Below, one piece after another: positions 14,582 to 23,038 of a stretch of DNA of 33,328 nt (positions within the stretch are counted from its first letter, which is position 1; the number at the start of each line of letters is the position of its first letter). Made by a program: the position numbers and the translations under genes. The notes beneath the pieces are model-generated. The model was given only the letters and a program-made list of their open reading frames with translations. It was not told the DNA's origin and did not search any database. Source of the stretch: an uncultured Eubacteriales bacterium (GTDB lineage Bacteria > Bacillota > Clostridia > Christensenellales > Aristaeellaceae); NCBI GenBank assembly GCA_902778055.1, contig CACYWL010000023.1, positions 1-33,328 of the forward strand, given 5' to 3'.

Positions 14582-16327
14582 TTACCGGAGAATCCGATAC
14601 TGCGCGTACCGGCCAGGCATGGCAATCAGATCAAAAACCGCTTCTCCGTCCCTTTCATACAGCGGAGAAATCTCTGTCTCCCCGTTCCATCCCTTCGCCG
14701 TCAGCGCCCTGGCCCCCTTCACGTGCAGCCGGATTCGTTCTCTCTGCGTGCCTTCCATCACATAGGGGTAAACGACCACCGTATCATTGTCATATACGAA
14801 CAGGCTGATTCTGGCCGGTCCCTCAAGCCAGATCCCCCGAACCGGGAATTCCTGTCTGATCCGGCTCAGAACCTCCGCAGGGAAACGGTAGAAGTCCGGA
14901 TAGGCGTCCGGCACAGCCAGGCTGTAGATCCGGCCGTCGGCATAGGGATCCCGCAGCAGAATACCGTAGCTTTCCTCATGGTGCGCAGCCTTGACCAGCG
15001 CCCAGGTAGCGTTGTTGCGGAATTCCATAACAGGCAGTCCGACTTCTCCGGCGCCGCGGGGGAAAACACAGATATTCTCCTTTTCCTCCACCCGATAGCG
15101 GTCCGCGGTGATATGCCGCCCCGGCAGCTGAACGGAGGTGAAGTTCTCCATTCCCCGATCCCTTACCGCGTCCCAGAAGCCGGAGGTCACGATCGCCTGG
15201 CCGCCGGTCTTCCGCAGCCATTGATCCAGCTTCTTCAGCACCTCCGGATCGCAGGCGGAGGAGCGGGTCAGCAGCAGGCTCTCTCCGTCCTCCGGGAAAT
15301 ACGGCGTGCAGACCACGGGCAGTCCGTTCATGCCCAGATAATCCTGGACGCTGTCCTCTCCCTGACAGTTGTCCGGCAGGTAGCAGGGAATCCCCACAGG
15401 CCGTCCGGCCCGGTCCAGCAGATCATCCAGCAGCTCCAGCTGGTATCCGAGGGAGGGCGTAAAGGGATGATTCACCATCGCCTGGAAGCAGAACATCATC
15501 AGCTCCTTCGGCCTGGAGAAGGCCGTCAGCCAGACCTGCTCCAGATAGTGCTCGGTGATATGCATGTCAAAAGGATCGAACCATCCGCCTCCGTTGTGCT
15601 CCGGCCACATCTGCTCAAAATAGGTCATCAGCGAAAAGCTCAGATACCTGGGCAAATGCTGATCCTGAGTGACCGGATCCCGGGTTTCGGTGCCTGTGTA
15701 GATGGCGTCAAACAGCTTTCTTTGCTCCGCCGGATTATAGCCCGTTTCCTGGTAGCTCTCCGCCCAGTTGGGATACTTGATCGTGATTCTGCATTTCGGG
15801 TTCGCCTTTTTGGCCGGTCCGATGATGTCCTCCTCGCTGACCCGGCGCAGCAGATCCAGCCTGTAATCCCTCCATCCTGCCTTGATCCCGTGGGCAAGAT
15901 TATATTCATCCCGGGCCTTCAGGCAGGCTTCGCAGGCACAGTCCGTAAAGAAAAAATCATCGATGATGAACTCGTCGAAATGTTCCCCGATAAAGGCACA
16001 GACCTCCTTCAGCTTTTTCCGCATGGCGGGATCATTGTAGCAGAAGGTGTCAAACAGCCGTTGCTTCGGCTTTGCTCCCTCCGGCGTCCGGATCACGGTG
16101 GTCAGCCCGCCCGCAACCTGAATACCGTGGGCATGCAGCACTTCCCGGATCATCTCGATCTGCTCGTGGGAAGCCTGTACGGCCCGCCAGGGTTCCAGAT
16201 AGATCTTGTCGATTTTCAGATACTTTTCCAGAAAAGCCAGCTGGCTTTCCAGCTCCTCCCGGGTGACCCGGGCCGCCGCCTGCGCCACAAAGTAAGTCGC
16301 AAAGGTAAAATTACGGTATTTCCCCAT
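14582..16327 (-). CDS. Large glycoside-hydrolase-like protein of unassigned family
   Basis: 581 residues with no signal peptide, so probably cytoplasmic. The N-terminal 350 residues read like a TIM barrel. Alternating strands carry conserved acids (IDKIYLEPW near 39-47 and HFDEFIIDDFFFTDC near 115-129), followed by CACEACLKARDEYN, a possible metal or structural Cx2C, and RITIKYPNW near 195-203. The rest is beta-rich (VEEKENICVFPRG, RISLFVYDNDTVVVYP), as in accessory domains of carbohydrate enzymes. The start MGKYRNFTFATYFVAQ is conserved-looking and GGAGG lies eight bases before it. The AI-2E-type gene ends 67 bases upstream on the same strand. I do not know the substrate. Confidence 0.6.
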   Translation of the reverse strand: MGKYRNFTFATYFVAQAAARVTREELESQLAFLEKYLKIDKIYLEPWRAVQASHEQIEMIREVLHAHGIQVAGGLTTVIRTPEGAKPKQRLFDTFCYNDPAMRKKLKEVCAFIGEHFDEFIIDDFFFTDCACEACLKARDEYNLAHGIKAGWRDYRLDLLRRVSEEDIIGPAKKANPKCRITIKYPNWAESYQETGYNPAEQRKLFDAIYTGTETRDPVTQDQHLPRYLSFSLMTYFEQMWPEHNGGGWFDPFDMHITEHYLEQVWLTAFSRPKELMMFCFQAMVNHPFTPSLGYQLELLDDLLDRAGRPVGIPCYLPDNCQGEDSVQDYLGMNGLPVVCTPYFPEDGESLLLTRSSACDPEVLKKLDQWLRKTGGQAIVTSGFWDAVRDRGMENFTSVQLPGRHITADRYRVEEKENICVFPRGAGEVGLPVMEFRNNATWALVKAAHHEESYGILLRDPYADGRIYSLAVPDAYPDFYRFPAEVLSRIRQEFPVRGIWLEGPARISLFVYDNDTVVVYPYVMEGTQRERIRLHVKGARALTAKGWNGETEISPLYERDGEAVFDLIAMPGRYAQYRILR

Positions 16328-16394
16328 CTTTTGATCCTCCTGTAAAAAATGATACCTTGCATTTTTCGCTTAGGGGGATGCTTCTGTCTCCGTT

Positions 16395-17693
16395 TCAGGA
16401 ACGGATGTTTTTCTTCCCATTTTGCTGAAGCCGGCGAACCAGCTCCGCCGGGCCGGGTTTGTTCTGAGCGGGCTTTTTCTGCTTCTCTCCGCTTTCATCC
16501 GGGGGCGCTCCGGGGCTCCGGCCCGGCGTCTGATCGTAGGCCTCCGAATCGGTGGGCAGGCCCTTCCCTTCCAGTCTCCTGTTGATCAGCGTCTTTGCCA
16601 GCGAGTACAGCACAGCACAGACGGGAACGCTGATCAGCAAACCCACGAAGCCGAACAGCGCACTGCCCAGGATAATGGAAATCATGCTCAGCAAAGGTGT
16701 GATGCCCGTATAGTCTCCCAGAATTTTCGGGCCGATAATGTTCCCGTCAATCTGCTGCAGAATCAGAATAAAGATGGTGAAGGTAATCGCGGAGGAACGG
16801 TTTACAATCAGAAGGATCAGTACGCTGGGCACCGCGCCGATCATGGGCCCGAAGAAGGGCAGAATATTGGTTACGCCGATCAGCACGGAGATCAGGACGC
16901 TGTATTCCAGTCCGGCGATGAGCATAAAGATATAGCAGATCACGCCCACGATCATGGAATCGATGATTTTGCCTGTCGTAAATCCCGCAAAGGTCCGGTT
17001 GGTTCTCCTCATCCAGTACAGGAATACCTCGCAGAAATCCGGTTTCATCACGGCATAGCAGAGCTTCTTCCCCTGCCGCGCCAGCCGCTCCCGGTCCATC
17101 AGCAGATAGAAGGAAACAATCAGCCCGATAAACAGGCAGAAGAAGAACCGGTAGACCACATTGTAGGAGGTCTGCAGCAGCATCGGTACAAAGTTGATAT
17201 AGTTGGTGGCATATCCCAGGATGTTCTGCCACGCGGAGTTCAGCGAATCCACGTCGTCCTTCACGAGGCCGAACTGCTTCAGCGCCTGGTTGATCGCGGC
17301 ATCATTCTCCCGGACAAAGCTGGTCACCTGTTTGATCAGGCTCTCCGTCGAGGAGAAGACCTGCGGCAGGAGAATGTAGAAGAATAGGGCAATCATCGTC
17401 ACGAGAATCAGCAGGGAAAGAAGCGCGGAAATCAGCCGGGCTGATCTGGCCCCCGGCTTTTTCCGGTACAGGGTTTTCCGCAGCAGCAGAGAAATCCGCC
17501 GGTCAATCGGCATTTGAATAAACGCCAGAGCGCCGCCGATAAAGAAAGGCGCCAGCGTATGCATGACAAAGCCGACAAAAGCGGTAATACGATCCAGATA
17601 GATCAGCGCTGCCACCAGCAAAACCGTAAAGGTGATCACACCCATCGCAGCCCGGGAAATCTTCCTGTATTCTTCGGGGATCAGATGTCTCAC
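16395..17693 (-). CDS. AI-2E family (PerM/YtvI-like) transporter
   Basis: 432 residues from the GTG at 17693. There are about eight hydrophobic segments in the family pattern: two N-terminal helices, a pair near 100-125, an amphipathic coiled region (SLIKQVTSFVRENDAAINQALKQFG), then the conserved C-terminal block with TGKIIDSMIVG, GVTNILPFFGPMIGAVP and QQIDGNIIGPKILGD. The cytoplasmic tail is proline- and lysine-rich. The family was named for autoinducer-2 export, but members also act as Na+/H+ antiporters or have unknown substrates. GTG is chosen over the open frame upstream because GAGGGGG lies eight bases before it and the promoter occupies the upstream frame. Confidence 0.85.
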   Translation of the reverse strand: MRHLIPEEYRKISRAAMGVITFTVLLVAALIYLDRITAFVGFVMHTLAPFFIGGALAFIQMPIDRRISLLLRKTLYRKKPGARSARLISALLSLLILVTMIALFFYILLPQVFSSTESLIKQVTSFVRENDAAINQALKQFGLVKDDVDSLNSAWQNILGYATNYINFVPMLLQTSYNVVYRFFFCLFIGLIVSFYLLMDRERLARQGKKLCYAVMKPDFCEVFLYWMRRTNRTFAGFTTGKIIDSMIVGVICYIFMLIAGLEYSVLISVLIGVTNILPFFGPMIGAVPSVLILLIVNRSSAITFTIFILILQQIDGNIIGPKILGDYTGITPLLSMISIILGSALFGFVGLLISVPVCAVLYSLAKTLINRRLEGKGLPTDSEAYDQTPGRSPGAPPDESGEKQKKPAQNKPGPAELVRRLQQNGKKNIRS

Positions 17694-17721
17694 ATTATAT
17701 TCCCCCTCTCCGTCCACGGTG

Positions 17722-17750
17722 ATTTTACAGCAAACCATTCGGACCGTCAA
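17722..17750 (-). promoter_or_regulatory. Promoter of the AI-2E-family gene
   Basis: TTGACG (17745-17750), a 17-bp spacer and TAAAAT (17722-17727). The expected start near 17715 rules out translation from the codon at 17750. Confidence 0.7.
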
Positions 17751-17767
17751 TCAGTTTCTGGTATCAG

Positions 17768-17793
17768 AAAACCCCCTCCCTTGCGGGAGGGGG
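17768..17793 (-). terminator. Terminator of the pyruvate:ferredoxin oxidoreductase gene
   Basis: A perfect 9-bp G/C stem (arms 17772-17780 and 17785-17793) with a 4-base loop. It is followed on the minus strand by TTTTCT, 30 bases after the stop codon. Confidence 0.85.
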
Positions 17794-17823
17794 CACCGAA
17801 TCGTGATTCAGTTTTCAGCAGGA

Positions 17824-20800
17824 TCAGCCCTGGGCCGCCAGCTTCTTGTAGCTTTCGAGGCGAACCTTCGCATCCTCTTCCTGCTCCACGAACAGCTTCG
17901 CGGCAGCATCCGGGAACTGCTGGGCCAGAGAGGTGTACCGAACCTCGCCCTTCAGGAATTCCTGATAATCGCCGGTGGGATCCTTGCTGTCGACGGTCAT
18001 CGGATTCTCCAGCGTCGGGTTGTACCGATACAGCTGCCAGTAGCCGCACTCAACGGCCTTCTTGATTTCCGCCTGGCTCTTGCCCATGCCGCCCTTGGCG
18101 CGCAGGCCGTGGTTGATGCAGGGCGCGTAGGCGATGATCAGGCTCGGGCCGTCATAGGCTTCGGCTTCGATCATGGCCTTCAGCACCTGCTGCGGGTTGC
18201 TCATGGCCACCTGCGCCACGTACACATAGCCGTAGCTCATGGCCATCATGCCCAGATCCTTCTTCTTGGTGCGCTTGCCGGCGGCGGCGAACTTCGCCAC
18301 GGAGCCGGTGGGCGTCGCCTTGGAGGCCTGGCCGCCGGTGTTGGAGTACACTTCGGTGTCCAGCACAAGGATGTTGACATCCTGATTCTGCGCCAGCACA
18401 TGGTCCACTCCGCCGTATCCGATGTCGTAGGCCCAGCCGTCGCCGCCGAAGATCCAGATGCTCTTCTTGGTCAGCAGATCCTTGTGCTCCAGGATGTACT
18501 TCCTGCGCTCGCAGCCTTCATGATTCTCCTTGGCTTCCAGCAGGGCAACCAGCTTGTCGCCGGCCTTGCGGGAACCGTCGGCATTGTTCATGTTCTCCAG
18601 CCACTCCTTGCAGGCCGCCACAATGGCTTCGTCCTTGCCGACTTCGGTGACTTCCTTGATCACTTCAGCCAGCTTGGCGCGGCGCTGCTGGGTCGCCAGG
18701 TTCATGCCGAAGCCGAACTCGGCATTGTCTTCGAACAGGGAGTTGGACCAGGCAGGTCCGAAGCCCTTCTCGTTGGTGGTGTAGGGGCAGGTCGGGGCGG
18801 AACCGCCGTAGATGGAGGAGCAGCCCGTCGCGTTGGCGATGATCATCCGATCGCCGAACAGCTGGGTAACCAGCTTGACATAGGGGGTCTCGCCGCAGCC
18901 CGCGCAGGCGCCGGAGAACTCGAACAGGGGCTTCAGGGCCTGGCTGTTCTTCACGGTGGCCTTGTTGGTGATGCGATCCGCCACTTCCGGCACGGTCATG
19001 GCGTACTCCCAGTTGGCCTCTTCCTTCCTCTGGGAATCCAGAGGCTTCATGATCAGGGCTTCCTTGCCTTCCTTGCCGCTCAGCGGGCAGACATCCGCGC
19101 AGTTGCCGCAGCCGGTGCAATCCAGCGGGCTGACCTGCAGACGGTACTGCATGCCCTTGAACTCGGCGCCGGTAGCCGGCTTGGTCTCGAAGGAAGCGGG
19201 CTTCTCCGCGCCTTCCGCCACATAGATGGGCCGGATGCAGGCATGCGGGCAGACCATGGAGCAGTTGCCGCACTGGATACAGTTGGCGATCTGCCATTCG
19301 GGCACGAACACGGCGATGCCACGCTTCTCGAACTTGGTGGTGCCGGTGGGCACGATGCCGCGGGGATCCATCTTGCTGACGGGCAGCTTGTTGCCTTCCT
19401 GGGCCAGCACGGGAGCGATGAATTCATCGAAGTATTCGTTGGTTCCCGGAACCTTGGCGGGCACGGCGCCCTCGGTGGTGGTCGCCCAGTCCGCGGGGAT
19501 CTCCACTTCTTCCAGGCCGGTCAGGGCCGCGTCGATGGCCGCGAAGTTCATCTTCACGACGTCTTCGCCCTTCTTGCCGTAGGAAGCAACGACCTTTTCC
19601 TTCATGTACTTGTCAGCATCCTCGTAGGGGATGATGTTGGCCAGCTTGAAGAAGGCCGCCTGCATGGTGGTGTTGGTGCGTCCGCCCATGCCCACCTTGC
19701 GGGCCAGGTCGATGGCGTTGATGATGTAGAACTTCGCATGCTTCTTCGCCAGCTTGTTCTTCATGCTGGCGGGCAGGCGCTCGTTCAGCTCTTCCTTGCT
19801 CCACTGGCAGTTCAGCAGGAAAATACCGCCGTCCCGCAGGGGGGTCACCATGTCATACATAGTCACGTACGCAGGGTTGGAGCAGCTGATGAAGTCAGCG
19901 TGATCGATCAGGTAGGGGCTCTGGATCGGCTTGTCGCCGAAGCGCAGGTGAGACACGGTCAGGCCGCCGCTCTTCTTGGAATCATAGAAGAAATAGGCCT
20001 GCGCATATTTCTCGGTATGGTCACCGATGATCTTGATGGAGTTCTTGTTGGCACCCACGGTACCGTCAGAGCCCAGGCCGTAGAACATGCAGGCGCTGGT
20101 GCCGGCGGGAGCGGCCGCGAAGGTGTCGCCCAGCTTCAGGCTGGTTCCGGTCACGTCGTCTTCAATACCCACGGTGAAGTGATTCTTCATTTCGCCGTCC
20201 AGGTTGTCGAACACGGCCTTGACCATGGTGGGGGTGAACTCCTTGGAGCCCAGGCCGTAACGGCCGCCCACCACCTTGATGTCGCTGCGGCCGGCTTCGA
20301 CCAGCGCCGCGCACACATCCAGGTACAGAGGCTCGCCCAGGGATCCGGATTCCTTGGTCCGATCCAGCACCGCGATCTTCTTCACGGTCTTGGGCAGCTC
20401 CTTCATCATGTATTCCACGCTGAAGGGACGATACAGATGAACCTTCAGAACGCCGACCTTCTCGCCGTTCTCGATCATCTTGTTCACGGTCTCGTGCGCC
20501 ACGTCGCAGCTGGAGCCCATGGAGATGATGATCTTCTCCGCATCCGGAGCGCCTTCATACTGGAAGGGCTTGTAGCAGCGGCCCGTCAGCTTCGCGACGG
20601 CGTTCATGCACTCTTCCACGATCGCCGGCACGGCCAGATAGAACTTGTTGCCGGCTTCACGGCCCTGGAAGTAGATATCGCTGTTCTGAGCGGTACCGGC
20701 CTGATGCGGATGTTCCGGATTCAGGGCACGGGCGCGGAACTCGGCGATCTTGTCCCACGGAACCAGATCCTTGATCTCTTCGTAGCAGTTCTTGGTGTCG

Positions 20801-21354
20801 ATGGCGTCGATCTTCTGAATCTCGTGAGAGGTCCGGAAGCCGTCGAAGAAGTGCAGGAAGGGCACGGAGCTCTTCAGCGTCGCCAGATGGGCTACCAGAG
20901 CCATATCATGAGCTTCCTGGACAGAGTTGGAGGCCAGCATGGCGAAGCCGGTCTGACGGCAGGCCATAACGTCGCTGTGATCTCCGAAGATGTTCAGCGC
21001 GTGATACGCCAGGGCGCGGGCGCTGACATGGAACACAGCAGGAGTCAGCTCGCCGCTGATCTTGTACATATTCGGGATCATCAGCAGCAGACCCTGGGAT
21101 GCGGTGAAGGTAGTCGTCAGAGCGCCGGCGGACAGAGAACCGTGCACGGCGCCGGCGGCGCCGGCTTCAGACTGCATTTCTGCAATCTTGACAGTCTGCC
21201 CGAACAGGTTTTTCCTGTCATGGGCAGCCCATTCATCAGCGACTTCCGCCATGGGGGAAGAAGGAGTGATGGGATAGATGGCTGCCACATCGCTGAACGC
21301 GTACGCGACATGGCTGACGGCGGTATTGCCGTCCACGGTGATCTTGATGGCCAT
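17824..21354 (-). CDS. nifJ: Pyruvate:ferredoxin (flavodoxin) oxidoreductase, single chain
   Basis: Oxidises pyruvate with CoA to acetyl-CoA, CO2 and reduced ferredoxin, using thiamine pyrophosphate and three [4Fe-4S] clusters. 1176 residues, the full homodimeric length. The N-terminal TPP/pyruvate domain begins [20 protein letters not shown] with the [11 protein letters not shown] motif. Two ferredoxin-type motifs follow at about 690 ([12 protein letters not shown]) and 745 ([12 protein letters not shown]). CAGCGE near 820 belongs to the proximal cluster. The C-terminal TPP-binding block [13 protein letters not shown] is near 965, with [19 protein letters not shown] behind it. AAGGAGG precedes the ATG. 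Promoter and terminator show a single-gene transcript, probably very highly expressed. It supplies electrons for hydrogenases such as the one at 29112. Confidence 0.97.
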   Translation of the reverse strand: MAIKITVDGNTAVSHVAYAFSDVAAIYPITPSSPMAEVADEWAAHDRKNLFGQTVKIAEMQSEAGAAGAVHGSLSAGALTTTFTASQGLLLMIPNMYKISGELTPAVFHVSARALAYHALNIFGDHSDVMACRQTGFAMLASNSVQEAHDMALVAHLATLKSSVPFLHFFDGFRTSHEIQKIDAIDTKNCYEEIKDLVPWDKIAEFRARALNPEHPHQAGTAQNSDIYFQGREAGNKFYLAVPAIVEECMNAVAKLTGRCYKPFQYEGAPDAEKIIISMGSSCDVAHETVNKMIENGEKVGVLKVHLYRPFSVEYMMKELPKTVKKIAVLDRTKESGSLGEPLYLDVCAALVEAGRSDIKVVGGRYGLGSKEFTPTMVKAVFDNLDGEMKNHFTVGIEDDVTGTSLKLGDTFAAAPAGTSACMFYGLGSDGTVGANKNSIKIIGDHTEKYAQAYFFYDSKKSGGLTVSHLRFGDKPIQSPYLIDHADFISCSNPAYVTMYDMVTPLRDGGIFLLNCQWSKEELNERLPASMKNKLAKKHAKFYIINAIDLARKVGMGGRTNTTMQAAFFKLANIIPYEDADKYMKEKVVASYGKKGEDVVKMNFAAIDAALTGLEEVEIPADWATTTEGAVPAKVPGTNEYFDEFIAPVLAQEGNKLPVSKMDPRGIVPTGTTKFEKRGIAVFVPEWQIANCIQCGNCSMVCPHACIRPIYVAEGAEKPASFETKPATGAEFKGMQYRLQVSPLDCTGCGNCADVCPLSGKEGKEALIMKPLDSQRKEEANWEYAMTVPEVADRITNKATVKNSQALKPLFEFSGACAGCGETPYVKLVTQLFGDRMIIANATGCSSIYGGSAPTCPYTTNEKGFGPAWSNSLFEDNAEFGFGMNLATQQRRAKLAEVIKEVTEVGKDEAIVAACKEWLENMNNADGSRKAGDKLVALLEAKENHEGCERRKYILEHKDLLTKKSIWIFGGDGWAYDIGYGGVDHVLAQNQDVNILVLDTEVYSNTGGQASKATPTGSVAKFAAAGKRTKKKDLGMMAMSYGYVYVAQVAMSNPQQVLKAMIEAEAYDGPSLIIAYAPCINHGLRAKGGMGKSQAEIKKAVECGYWQLYRYNPTLENPMTVDSKDPTGDYQEFLKGEVRYTSLAQQFPDAAAKLFVEQEEDAKVRLESYKKLAAQG

Positions 21355-21395
21355 GGATAACCCTCCTTGGAAATATAAAGATAGTCAGACCCGAA

Positions 21396-21423
21396 GCCCG
21401 CGCCTGCCGCGGCCCACGCGGGC
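21396..21423 (-). other. Hairpin in the 5' leader of the pyruvate oxidoreductase mRNA
   Basis: GCCCGCG / CGCGGGC arms (21396-21402 and 21417-21423) lie between the promoter and the start codon. The smaller stem CCTC-GTTT-GAGG is closer to the 5' end. They could stabilise the 5' end of an abundant mRNA; nothing shows regulation. Confidence 0.35.
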
Positions 21424-21454
21424 ACACGAAGAACACGGTTCCTCAAACGAGGTC

Positions 21455-21483
21455 ATTATACGCGCAAACCTTGTCCCTGTCAA
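21455..21483 (-). promoter_or_regulatory. Consensus promoter of the pyruvate oxidoreductase gene
   Basis: TTGACA (21478-21483), a 17-bp spacer and TATAAT (21455-21460): a perfect housekeeping promoter, giving a leader of about 90 bases. Confidence 0.9.
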
Positions 21484-21536
21484 TGAACCGCGTGCAAACA
21501 AAATAAGGTCAATTGCGATCAGAATGGTTCAGCCGA

Positions 21537-21575
21537 TCCGTCCGGGCAGAGTGCGCCGGCGGAAATCCGGACGGA
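21537..21575. other. 9-bp inverted repeat in the intergenic region
   Basis: TCCGTCCGG / CCGGACGGA arms with a 21-base spacer. They lie between the terminator of the VanY-like gene and the oxidoreductase promoter, in a 305-base gap that otherwise holds no gene. The role is unknown. Confidence 0.35.
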
Positions 21576-21618
21576 CAATCACCGTTTTTAGTTGCTTTTG
21601 GCTAACAATATGTAACAG

Positions 21619-21644
21619 AAAACGGGGTGTCCTCAGACACCCCG
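21619..21644 (-). terminator. Terminator of the VanY-like gene
   Basis: A perfect 9-bp stem CGGGGTGTC / GACACCCCG (21623-21631 and 21636-21644) with a 4-base loop, followed by TTTTCTGTT on the minus strand. Confidence 0.85.
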
Positions 21645-21659
21645 GAGCATCGTTTTGGC

Positions 21660-22790
21660 TCAGTATTCGAACACGGTAATGACCCCGCCCATGTTGTCCA
21701 GGGAGGAGACGTAGTTCTTCGCCCGGGAGGTCACCGCGACGTCAAAGGAATTCGCATCCCCGACATACTGCCGGTACACCTCGTATTTCAGCTGCCCGTC
21801 CTCAAACAGCGCCACGTGCGGGTGCTCCTCCAGGTACTGGATGTATTCCTCGAGGCAGAAATCCATCGCGTGCATGATCGCCGCACTGCCCTTCCCCACG
21901 TAACGGTAGAGGTTCATCTGGCTGCGGATGCCGGTGACGAAGCTCTTGTCCGTGGAGGTCTCCAGAGGCCATGCGTTCTGCGGGAAGCGGAAGACGAAGC
22001 CGTACTCCCAGCAGTGGGTATTCATCCATACGCCCTGGCTGGAGGTGGAATACTTCGTGTTGTTCACTTCCTTGTCGTTCCTGTCATACAGCTGCAGCCG
22101 GAAGGAAAGGCCGGAATTGTATTCGCTGGTTCCCGGATAGTTGACTTCCTTCTTCGCGGCCTCGATCAGGGCATCACCGGTGTATTTGCTGCTCAGCTTC
22201 TCAACCTTGGCCTGGAAGTACTGGTTCTGCGTATCCCAGCTTCGGTAGGCTTCCGGCACGTAGTAATGCTGCAGATCCTCCGCGGCGGCCGCGTCCACAG
22301 CGGCCTTCAGCGCGTCCGCGGCCACGGGGAACAGGCTGACGCTCGCGTCCTTGACCTGAAGCGCCCAGTTGAAATAATTGCCCAATCCCACCATGGTGCT
22401 CTCGTCAAAATCTTCCGGCCGGGAGTGCCATTCATTGATGAGCAGCAGGCCGTTGTTCATGATCTGGCTGCGGGTCATCGTAACTGTGGAAGGGCTCTCC
22501 AGAGGATAGTTGGTCAGATCCAGCAGATCCCAGCCCTCCATCTTCTGCGCCGGCCAGGCCTGGTTTGCACCGCTGGAAGTCTGGGCCTGATATTCGGCCA
22601 TCGCCGCGGCATACTTCTGATCCTCCTCGGAGTTATGCTTCTCCGCCTCGGCCTGCGCGGTCTCCAGAACCTCCGTCTGCCGGTTCGCCACCCAGTCCTT
22701 CGCAAAGAAGCAGGCGACCGTCAGCAGGGCAAACAGCACCGTCAGAATGATGACAACCGGTACCGCCTTGCTTTTCTTGGGCTTGCTCAT
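21660..22790 (-). CDS. Membrane-anchored VanY-like protein lacking metal and catalytic residues
   Basis: 376 residues. One N-terminal transmembrane anchor lies at about 11-29, then a helical stalk rich in E, K and A (30-75), then an M15B/VanY-like domain at about 160-330. The domain aligns by eye with the active VanY at 9915-10913: EAYRSWDTQ with GYRSYAEQ, PGTSEYNSGLSFR with PGASEHHLGLSFD, and shared HCWEYGF, RYVG and CLEEY blocks. The zinc His is Tyr224, the zinc Asp is Arg231, the catalytic Glu is Gln291 and the second zinc His is Leu294. The fold is kept while the active site is gone, so it is probably a binding or regulatory pseudo-peptidase facing the cell wall. AGGTGAGG precedes the ATG. 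Confidence 0.8.
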   Translation of the reverse strand: MSKPKKSKAVPVVIILTVLFALLTVACFFAKDWVANRQTEVLETAQAEAEKHNSEEDQKYAAAMAEYQAQTSSGANQAWPAQKMEGWDLLDLTNYPLESPSTVTMTRSQIMNNGLLLINEWHSRPEDFDESTMVGLGNYFNWALQVKDASVSLFPVAADALKAAVDAAAAEDLQHYYVPEAYRSWDTQNQYFQAKVEKLSSKYTGDALIEAAKKEVNYPGTSEYNSGLSFRLQLYDRNDKEVNNTKYSTSSQGVWMNTHCWEYGFVFRFPQNAWPLETSTDKSFVTGIRSQMNLYRYVGKGSAAIMHAMDFCLEEYIQYLEEHPHVALFEDGQLKYEVYRQYVGDANSFDVAVTSRAKNYVSSLDNMGGVITVFEY

Positions 22791-23038
22791 GGTTCGTCCT
22801 CACCTTTCCCCGTCATTTCAGGCGTGGCCCTTCGTTTCCCTTCCCTTTTTCTCCGGTCAGGCAGGGCTCGCGGGATCCCCCGCCGAAAAGCCAGTCCGCA
22901 TCAAAAACATTCATTATTTCGTCACACAAATGTAAGAATCCTTCTTTTTTTGAAAATATTTTTCTTTTTTGTTTTTTCGGGCGGGTTTTTCCGTTAACCG
23001 CGGCGGAATACTGCCCGTTTCTCTGTCCTCGGGGATTC

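Noticed and set aside
14573..16345. Long plus-strand frame opposite the glycoside-hydrolase-like gene (and similar ones opposite pgi and argS)
   Set aside because: Antisense to genes with clear motifs, ribosome-binding sites and terminators. Nothing coding-like is seen on the plus strand.
17632..21360. A very long plus-strand open frame opposite the pyruvate oxidoreductase
   Set aside because: It is the antisense shadow of a strongly biased GC-rich gene. It shows no domain, no ribosome-binding site and an implausible composition rich in H, G and V.
22917..23036. Terminator of argS in the T/A-rich region
   Set aside because: The GC stem CGGGC / GCCCG is followed by A rather than T on the minus strand, so it does not read as an intrinsic terminator for argS.
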